Shown piece by piece: positions 7,561 through 13,418 of a stretch of DNA of 13,418 nucleotides. Position 1 is the first letter of the stretch; each line of letters starts with the position of its first letter. Position numbers and translations under genes: made by a program. The notes under the pieces were generated by a model. It was given only the letters and a program-made list of their open reading frames with translations. It was not told the DNA's origin and ran no database searches. Source of the stretch: JAICTV01 sp034666045 (lineage in GTDB: Bacteria > Planctomycetota > Phycisphaerae > Tepidisphaerales > Tepidisphaeraceae); contig JAXDMN010000324.1 in assembly GCA_034666045.1 (NCBI GenBank), positions 1 through 13,418 of the forward strand. Direction: 5' to 3'.

Positions 7561-9920
7561 TGAATCGATTTTTTGAATTCATCTTCGGCCTCGACAAGGG
7601 CTTTCTCTCCCGAGAAGGAGATCTGAGCCTTCAGTTCAATCCGTCGTGGCCAGGGCAGGATTATGTTGGCGCCGCGACGTGGAACGTGCTGCTGGCGATC
7701 CTGTGCGGGCTGCTGGTGTGGTACGTCTACCGCCGCGAGGGACGGACCCGGCCGGTGCGGATCGTGCTCGGCATGATGCGCGGGTTGCTGCTGGCGTTTT
7801 TGCTCGTGCTGTTGAATCGGCCGGTGCTGACGCTCGGGCAGAGCCGGACCGAGCCGTCGGTGCTGGCGGTGATGATCGACGACAGCGTGAGCATGCGCGT
7901 CCGCGACGCGGGGAACGGTGCGGACGGCAAGCCGCTCAGCCGACTCGAAGCGGTGACGCAATTGCTCTCGCCGGGCGACAAGTCGCTCATCAACGAGCTG
8001 TCGAAGGTTCATCAGATTCGCCTGTACCGTTTCGATCGCGACAAGGAGCCGATCGACGCCGCCGCGCTTGCGAAGATCGCGCCGGAAGGGCAGCACACGC
8101 AGGTGTTGTCATCGGTGCGTTCCGTGCTTGCCGATTTGCAGGGCCAGCGCATCGCCGGCGTGGTCGTGCTGACCGACGGCCGCGAGACGCCCGCCCGTCC
8201 GGTCGCCGAAGCGCTGGCGGCGGTCAAAGACTTCGGCGTGAAGATTTATCCCGTCGCGGTCGGCTCCGATCAGGCGCCGATGAACGTCGATATCCAGTCA
8301 GTCGCGGTGCAGGACAGCGCGTTCAAGGGCGACATCGTCAACGTCGCCGCGCAGATCCGCGGCACCGGTTATCCGCCGGGTCACATCGTTACGCTCGTGC
8401 TCAAGGACAAGAAGACCGATCGCATCCTCCCGGGGCCCGATGGAAAGCTCGAGCAGCGCGTCGCGCTCCCCGGCGGCGAGGGCGTCGTCGAGGCGGAGCT
8501 TCAGTTCAAGCCGCAAGACGTCGGCACGCTCGATCTCGTCGTCGAGGCGGTCAAGCAGCCGGGCGAGCTCGATGATGAGGACAACTCGCGCACGGCCCAG
8601 GTCGCGGTGCTCGATGCGAAGCTGAACGTTCTCTACGTCGACGGCGCGCCGCGCTGGGAATATCGCTACATCAAGAACGAGATGATCCGCGACAAGACGG
8701 TCGACATCTCCTGCCTGCTCACCAGCGCCGACCCGAACTTCGCCCAGGAAGGCGATCGGCCGATCAAGCGCTTCCCCGAGAGCATCGAAGAGCTGGCGGA
8801 GTACGACGTCGTGCTGTTCGGCGACGTCGATCCGCGGCAGTTTTCCGATTCGCAGATGCAGCTCGTCGCCGATTTCGTCGCCAAGCGCGGCGGTGGGTTT
8901 GGCATGATCGCCGGGCCGCAGTATTCGCCGCAGGCGTTTCGCAATACGGCGATCGAGCCGCTGCTGCCGGTCGTCGTCAGCCGCGTGGAGACCGAAATTG
9001 ATCCGCCGACGATCACGCAGGGCTTCCGTCCGGTGCTGACGAAGGAGGGGCAGTCGAGCTCTGTCTTTCGTTTCTTCCCGGATCGCGCGGAGAACGAGAA
9101 ATTCCTCGCCGAGGGCATCCAGCAGATCTACTGGTACTGCCGCAACATCGTCGCCAAGCCGGGCAGCGGCGAAGTGTTCGCGACGCACCCGACCGAAACC
9201 GGCCCGGATGGCCGAAAGGCGCCGCTGCTCGTTTTCGGTCGCTACGGCGCGGGCCGGACGATGTTCAGCGCGATCGACGACTCGTGGCGCTGGCGCTTCT
9301 ACACCGGCGAGAGCGTCTTCGACACCTACTGGATTCAGCAGATCCGCCACCTCGCGCGCAGCAAAAAGCTCGGGCAGCGCAAGCTGATGTTCGCGACGGT
9401 CCGCCCGCAATACGAGATTGGCGAGCAGGTCCGCCTGACGCTCCGAATTCTTGACCCGCAGCTTCTCCAGCAACTTCCCGAGCAGATCCGCGTCGAAGTG
9501 TTGGATGCGGCCGGGCAGGTTGTTCGTCATGAAACGCTTGTCCGCCAGGAGGGCCAGCCCGACCTGTATGCGGTCGGTTTCACAGCCGACCATGTCGGCC
9601 AGTTCATGGTCAAGCTGCCGCCGATCGCGGGCGGCATGGAGGAGCAGCAGGTGCCGGTGGCGGTTGCGGTGCCGAAGTTGGAGCTCTCCCAGCCTCAGGT
9701 TGACCGGACACTGCTCTCGCGCCTTTCCGCCGAGACGCTCGGGCAGACCGTCAGCCTCGCCGAGGCGCAAGCCAAGCTCCCACAACTGATTCAGTCGGCC
9801 GCCAAGGTGATCCCGATCGAAACGAGCAGGCCGCTGTGGGACGCCCCGCTGGCCCTGCTAATCTTCGTTTTGCTGATCACCAGCGAGTGGATTGTGCGTA
9901 AGATGTTTGGCATGGTTTAG
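7560..9920 (+). CDS. Membrane protein with VWA, Ig-like and glutamine amidotransferase-like domains
   Basis: A 786-residue protein. The ATG at 7560 shares its A with the TGA of the preceding gene (TGATG), which sets the start; an ATG at 7518 would need a long overlap and adds only 14 residues. Two N-terminal membrane helices (about 38-57 and 66-86) precede a VWA domain with MIDAS D107-x-S109-x-S111 (MIDDSVSM), probable T180, and D206 in VVLTDGRE. A beta-rich Ig-like region (about 249-350) leads to an amidotransferase-like fold opening with VLYVDGAPRWEYRY (about 355). It includes VVLFGDVDP and GGGFGMIAGP, where the usual nucleophile cysteine is absent, and RYGAGRTMFSAIDDSWRWRF (about 560). A second beta-rich region (about 609-700) and a C-terminal helix (about 763-778) complete it. 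Such proteins recur next to MoxR/DUF58 genes in planctomycetes; function unknown. The missing nucleophile suggests binding rather than catalysis. Confidence 0.87.
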   Translation: MNRFFEFIFGLDKGFLSREGDLSLQFNPSWPGQDYVGAATWNVLLAILCGLLVWYVYRREGRTRPVRIVLGMMRGLLLAFLLVLLNRPVLTLGQSRTEPSVLAVMIDDSVSMRVRDAGNGADGKPLSRLEAVTQLLSPGDKSLINELSKVHQIRLYRFDRDKEPIDAAALAKIAPEGQHTQVLSSVRSVLADLQGQRIAGVVVLTDGRETPARPVAEALAAVKDFGVKIYPVAVGSDQAPMNVDIQSVAVQDSAFKGDIVNVAAQIRGTGYPPGHIVTLVLKDKKTDRILPGPDGKLEQRVALPGGEGVVEAELQFKPQDVGTLDLVVEAVKQPGELDDEDNSRTAQVAVLDAKLNVLYVDGAPRWEYRYIKNEMIRDKTVDISCLLTSADPNFAQEGDRPIKRFPESIEELAEYDVVLFGDVDPRQFSDSQMQLVADFVAKRGGGFGMIAGPQYSPQAFRNTAIEPLLPVVVSRVETEIDPPTITQGFRPVLTKEGQSSSVFRFFPDRAENEKFLAEGIQQIYWYCRNIVAKPGSGEVFATHPTETGPDGRKAPLLVFGRYGAGRTMFSAIDDSWRWRFYTGESVFDTYWIQQIRHLARSKKLGQRKLMFATVRPQYEIGEQVRLTLRILDPQLLQQLPEQIRVEVLDAAGQVVRHETLVRQEGQPDLYAVGFTADHVGQFMVKLPPIAGGMEEQQVPVAVAVPKLELSQPQVDRTLLSRLSAETLGQTVSLAEAQAKLPQLIQSAAKVIPIETSRPLWDAPLALLIFVLLITSEWIVRKMFGMV

Positions 9921-9928
9921 AGGGACAA

Positions 9929-9994
9929 GGATGAAGGATGAAGGCGGAAGGATAAAAACTGCATTTCATCCCTCATCCCTCCGCCTTCATCCTT
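9929..9994. repeat. Heptad-based imperfect inverted repeat (REP/MITE-like hairpin)
   Basis: Four consecutive 7-mers on the left (9929-9956: GGATGAA, GGATGAA, GGCGGAA, GGATAAA) face four complementary 7-mers on the right (9965-9992: TTCATCC, CTCATCC, CTCCGCC, TTCATCC) across 8 nt. The best hairpin pairs 9934-9953 with 9975-9994, matching 19 of 20 positions around a 21-nt loop. It fills most of the only sizeable gap in the operon, between the stop at 9918-9920 and the Shine-Dalgarno at 10003. There is no U-run after the stem, so it is not a standard intrinsic terminator. It could be a repeat insertion that also shapes the mRNA. Confidence 0.8.
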
Positions 9995-10002
9995 TGACTG
10001 AC

Positions 10003-10008
10003 GAGGAG
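10003..10008 (+). promoter_or_regulatory. Ribosome binding site of the large coiled-coil gene
   Basis: GAGGAG lies 7 nt before the ATG at 10016 and directly after the hairpin repeat. It is much stronger than the sites of the three preceding coupled genes, consistent with independent initiation after the 95-nt gap. It supports 10016 over the in-frame ATG four codons later. Confidence 0.7.
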
Positions 10009-10015
10009 AACGTTT

Positions 10016-13000
10016 ATGCCTCCCGCAATGCTGATCAACGCACTGGAAGCGGTTCGACGCCGGGTGAAATTGCTCGGCGTCGTGTACGGCATCGGCATCG
10101 CGGTGGCAGCGGCGTGCGCGCTGCTGCTCTTCACGATCCTGTTCGACTACCTCCTCAACCTGCCGGCGTGGCCGCGGTTTGTGCTCAGCCTCGCGGCCGT
10201 GGCGGTGACGGTTTACGTCATCGCGCGCTGGGTTTGGACGCCCGCGCGGACGAAGCTGTCCTTAAGTGATGTCGCCGGCCGGCTCGAGGCGGCGTTTCCG
10301 CAATTTGACGATCGCCTGCGCAGCACCGTCGATTTCGCCAACGGCGGCGGTCGCCCCTTCGGCTCCGACGTGATGCAGCAGCGCGTCATGAGCGAAGCCG
10401 CGGAGATGGCTTCGCGCATGGATTTGTCCAGCGCGATCGTCGTGAAACCCGTCTGGTACTCCGCCGGCGCGGCTGGAGCAGCTCTGCTGCTGCTGGTCCT
10501 CCTCGCGATCATCGTCAACCCCCTTTACGTCCAGATTGCACTCTCGCGTCTCGTCAATCCCTTCGGCGGCGTGAGCTGGCCCAAGCGCGTGCAGATCGAG
10601 ATGCTCGGCACCGTGCCGCAGCGCATCCCGGTCGGCCAGCGCTTCGACCTCAAGATGAAGCTCGCCAAGGGCGACCGCGCATCGACGCGCGCGAAGATTT
10701 TCTATTCGCTCGACGGCGGCCCGACCCAGCAGGAATACATGACCCGCGCCGCCGACGGCACGTATCTCGCTTCGCTCGACGCGAAGCTGGATGCGAACAA
10801 GCCGACCGGCGGAATGAAGGTCTGGATGACGGCCGGGGACGATCGCAAGGAGATCGCGCCGATCACCGTTCTGCCGCGGCTGACGATCGCGCGCGTGGAA
10901 GCGATCGTGACCCCGCCGAAGTACGTCGGCGACGCCGCCAAGCCCGCGACGATCAATCTCGCCGAAGGCCCCGCTCTGACCGCCGCCGGTTCGGAGGTCG
11001 CGCTGCGCCTCGCGTTCAACAAGACACTCGACGGCGGCAAGTCGGTCGTCATCAAGCCGCTCAACGAGCAGACCAAGGCGCCGCCGATCGAGTGGCAGCG
11101 CGTGACCGATAGTACGGTCATTGGCAAGTGGACGCCGACCGAGTCGCTGCGCTTCCACGTCGTCGGCACCGACACGGACGGTTTCCAAAACAGCGGCCTG
11201 GAAGAGTTCGAGGTGATCGTCCGACCGGATCAGAATCCGACCGTACAGATTGAGAACCCGCGGCGAAACGAAGAGCGCACGCCGGTCGCGATGGTGCCGC
11301 TTCAGGCGGTCGCGGAAGATGATTACGGCGTCACGTCGCTCAAGCTCATCGTCGATCGCCTCGGCGACAAGAAGCATTGGGAAGTCGATCTGATCAAGGA
11401 TTCGCAGCCGGTCAGCGGAATCGGTTGGAACCGGCTCGAAGCGTCCGCCGATCGATTGCGCTATCGCGCCAACTACGAGTGGGACCTCGCGAAGCTCGAC
11501 GCGACCGCACCGCTCAAGCCGGGCGACGTGCTCGAATATCACCTCCAGATTCGCGACAACTACAACCTGAACAACCAGACGCACGCCGCCGTGCCGAGTG
11601 GGAAGTTGCGCATCACGATCGTCAGCCAGGAGCAATTCACCGATCTCGTCACCGCCGAGCTGCGCCAGGTGGCGGCGGCGATTCGGGACATCCATACGCG
11701 GCAGGGCCGAACCAAGGAAGAAACGACCGATCTCGCGAAGGAGACGGAGAAGAAGCCCGCGTTCGACGCCGCCGACAAAGCGGTCGCCGATCGTCTCGGC
11801 AATCAGCAGGGCACGTCCGCGGCGCAGGCGAAGCAGGTCGCCGGCAAGCTCGAGGACGTCCAGCGCAAGATGGACGAGAACAAGTCGCCCGCCCAGGACC
11901 TCAAGCAGCTCGCCGGCGACGTGAAAGACCTCTTGAACAACGCCGCCGAGAATCCGATGAAGGACGCGGCGGCGAAGATCGCGTCCGCCGCGCAGCAGAA
12001 GGCGCCGCAGGCGCGCAGCGAGCAATTCAATTCCGCCAACACCGACCAACAGCGCGCCGTCGAGCAGTTGGCCGCCGCGATGGAGAAGATGGGTTCCGTC
12101 GGCTCGCTTCAGCAGACGATCGACAAGATCCGCGACCTGCTCGCCGAGCAGCAGCGCGTCAGCAAGGAGACGCAGGAGGCCGGCAAGAACAATCTCGGCA
12201 AGAAGCCGGAGCAGATGAACGCCGAGGACAAGCAGAAGCTCGACAAGGCCGCGGAAGACCAGGAGCGCCTCTCCCAGCGCACGGAAAAAGCGATCGCCGA
12301 CATGAACAAGCTGGCCGACCAGATGAAGAAGTCAGACCCGGCGTCGTCGGAAGCGATGAAGCAGGCAGCGAAGACCGGCCAGAACCAGCAAGTATCCCCG
12401 AACCAGAAGAAGGCCGCCTCCGCCGCCAAGCAGAACCAGCAGGCGAACGCGCAGAACGCGCAGAAGCAGGCGGAGCTCGGCCTTCAAATGATGTTGAACG
12501 AGCTACGCGAGGCGGAGCGGCGCAAGCTCGAGGAGTTGTCGAAGAAGCTGGCGGAAATCCAGCAGCAGCTCGCGGCGCTGATCCGCCGACAGGCCGGTCA
12601 CAACCTCGACAACCTCACCCTCCAGGGCAAGCCGGCCGACAAGCTTGATAAAGTGCTCGCCGAGGGGCTTCTCGCGATGGCGCAGCGCGACCTCAAATCG
12701 CTCCCGCCGCCGACCGAGCTCCCTGCGGTCACGACCGGACAGGAACAGACCGAGCGGAATACGCGCGACATCGCGCAAGTGGTCGAAAAACTTCCGGACG
12801 GCGCCGATCCGTCATCGAACCTGACTCGCGCCGCCTCGAAGATGGAGCGAGCGATCGTCGGCCTGCGCGCCAAGGATCTGCCCGGCGCCTACGAGCCGCC
12901 GCAGGTCGATGCGCTTTCCGCGCTGCTCGAAGCGAAGCGCATTGTCGACGAGCAGAAGCAGAAGGCGGACGAAAAGCAGGAGGCGCAGCAGAAGGAAGCC

Positions 13001-13418
13001 GTCCGCCAGGCGTACATGAAGATCAAGGCGGACCAGGAGAAGCTCAACACGGAAACCGTCCGCATCGACAAGTCGCCCAAAGCCGCCGACGGCGCCATCA
13101 AGCGCGAAGACGCCGTGCGTCTCGGCCAACTGCCCGGCGAGCAGGGCAAACTTTCCGATCGCACGCAGGAGCTTGAAGAAGCCCTCTCCGCGGTGGGCAG
13201 CATCGTCTACATCTGGGCCAACAAGGACATCGTCACGTCGATGAACGGCGTGAAGGATGACCTGGGCAAGCCGGCGACGGGCGTGCCGACGCAGGCGGAA
13301 GAGGCGCGCATCGTCGAGCAGCTCGACGCCTTGATCAAGAACCTGGAAGTGAAGCTGCTCGACCGCCGATTCGAGCAGCGCGGCGGCGGTGGCGGCGGCG
13401 GACAATGCGGGCCCAAGC
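10016..13418 (+). CDS. Large membrane-anchored coiled-coil protein, DUF4175-like, 3' end missing
   Basis: From the ATG at 10016 the frame is open for 1134 codons to the window edge, so the C-terminus is missing. Two adjacent helices (about 19-46 and 53-73) are followed by LSLSDVAGRLEAAFPQFDDR and a third helix (about 147-170) ending in SRLVNPFGGVSWP; this arrangement is typical of DUF4175-like proteins. Residues about 188-530 are beta-rich and Ig-like, with VTPPKYVG and VAEDDYGV motifs, probably extracytoplasmic. From about 530 to 860 and again about 965-1020 the sequence is rich in Gln, Lys, Glu and Ala (for example KQAELGLQMMLNELREAE) and should form long coiled coils. Seven consecutive glycines near 1124-1130 look like a linker. 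It is the fifth gene of the MoxR operon, separated from its neighbour by a hairpin repeat. It may be the structural partner of the VWA proteins; no catalytic motif is seen. The family assignment is by motif recognition only. Confidence 0.85.
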   Translation, partial: MPPAMLINALEAVRRRVKLLGVVYGIGIAVAAACALLLFTILFDYLLNLPAWPRFVLSLAAVAVTVYVIARWVWTPARTKLSLSDVAGRLEAAFPQFDDRLRSTVDFANGGGRPFGSDVMQQRVMSEAAEMASRMDLSSAIVVKPVWYSAGAAGAALLLLVLLAIIVNPLYVQIALSRLVNPFGGVSWPKRVQIEMLGTVPQRIPVGQRFDLKMKLAKGDRASTRAKIFYSLDGGPTQQEYMTRAADGTYLASLDAKLDANKPTGGMKVWMTAGDDRKEIAPITVLPRLTIARVEAIVTPPKYVGDAAKPATINLAEGPALTAAGSEVALRLAFNKTLDGGKSVVIKPLNEQTKAPPIEWQRVTDSTVIGKWTPTESLRFHVVGTDTDGFQNSGLEEFEVIVRPDQNPTVQIENPRRNEERTPVAMVPLQAVAEDDYGVTSLKLIVDRLGDKKHWEVDLIKDSQPVSGIGWNRLEASADRLRYRANYEWDLAKLDATAPLKPGDVLEYHLQIRDNYNLNNQTHAAVPSGKLRITIVSQEQFTDLVTAELRQVAAAIRDIHTRQGRTKEETTDLAKETEKKPAFDAADKAVADRLGNQQGTSAAQAKQVAGKLEDVQRKMDENKSPAQDLKQLAGDVKDLLNNAAENPMKDAAAKIASAAQQKAPQARSEQFNSANTDQQRAVEQLAAAMEKMGSVGSLQQTIDKIRDLLAEQQRVSKETQEAGKNNLGKKPEQMNAEDKQKLDKAAEDQERLSQRTEKAIADMNKLADQMKKSDPASSEAMKQAAKTGQNQQVSPNQKKAASAAKQNQQANAQNAQKQAELGLQMMLNELREAERRKLEELSKKLAEIQQQLAALIRRQAGHNLDNLTLQGKPADKLDKVLAEGLLAMAQRDLKSLPPPTELPAVTTGQEQTERNTRDIAQVVEKLPDGADPSSNLTRAASKMERAIVGLRAKDLPGAYEPPQVDALSALLEAKRIVDEQKQKADEKQEAQQKEAVRQAYMKIKADQEKLNTETVRIDKSPKAADGAIKREDAVRLGQLPGEQGKLSDRTQELEEALSAVGSIVYIWANKDIVTSMNGVKDDLGKPATGVPTQAEEARIVEQLDALIKNLEVKLLDRRFEQRGGGGGGGQCGPK

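Noticed and set aside
8298..9785. Minus-strand open frame of about 495 codons opposite the second VWA membrane protein
   Set aside because: Antisense of a gene with clear VWA and GATase-like motifs; the product is Arg/Leu/Asp-rich without motifs.
9929..9994. Intrinsic terminator at the hairpin between the fourth and fifth operon genes
   Set aside because: The stem is long but is followed by TTTGACTGACG rather than a U-run, the loop is 21 nt, and the next gene starts 22 nt later in the same direction.
9929..9994. CRISPR-like short repeats
   Set aside because: The 7-nt units are contiguous with no spacers and face each other as an inverted repeat; there are no cas genes in the window.
10262..12049. 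Minus-strand open frame of about 595 codons opposite the coiled-coil gene
   Set aside because: The plus-strand frame is open for more than 1130 codons with membrane helices and a good ribosome site. The antisense product is low-complexity Arg/Leu/Val and looks like a shadow.
11377..12648. Plus-strand open frame of about 423 codons in another frame inside the coiled-coil gene
   Set aside because: The product is an Arg/Gly/Gln/Ala-rich frame-shifted reading of the repetitive coiled-coil codons, with no start signal or motif.

Overview
The window looks like chromosomal DNA of a high-GC planctomycete. The best guess is class Phycisphaerae or a neighbour. This is inferred from gene content and codon use (G/C-rich third positions throughout), not from any marker gene. 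Every real gene is long and uninterrupted. I see no rRNA, tRNA, CRISPR array, transposase or phage gene.

Left part, minus strand (1-3135): two genes read leftward. mutM (formamidopyrimidine-DNA glycosylase, 3135 to 2323) is followed after 7 nt by a secreted glycoside hydrolase of the GH127/DUF1680 (beta-L-arabinofuranosidase) type. That gene starts at 2315 and runs off the left edge of the window. It carries an added C-terminal concanavalin/DUF1080-like domain.

Middle (3136-3257): a 122-nt divergent intergenic region with one good -10 element, TATACT, that is nearly symmetric, and a strong Shine-Dalgarno before the rightward operon.

Right part, plus strand (3258-13418): five tightly packed genes. 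In order they encode a MoxR-family AAA+ ATPase, a DUF58 protein with a VWA-like fold, a BatA-like membrane protein with a VWA domain, a second membrane protein with VWA, Ig-like and amidotransferase-like domains, and a very large membrane-anchored coiled-coil protein (DUF4175-like) that is cut by the right edge. Junctions are +9 nt, +1 nt and a 1-nt TGATG overlap. The last junction is a 95-nt gap filled mostly by a heptad-based inverted repeat. The genes probably form one envelope-associated system: a cytoplasmic MoxR chaperone/ATPase, a DUF58 adaptor, two membrane proteins with metal-binding VWA domains, and a long extracytoplasmic helical protein. The MoxR-DUF58-VWA core is a known type of gene neighbourhood (Bat/MRP-like). 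The function of the planctomycete five-gene version is, as far as I know, not established.
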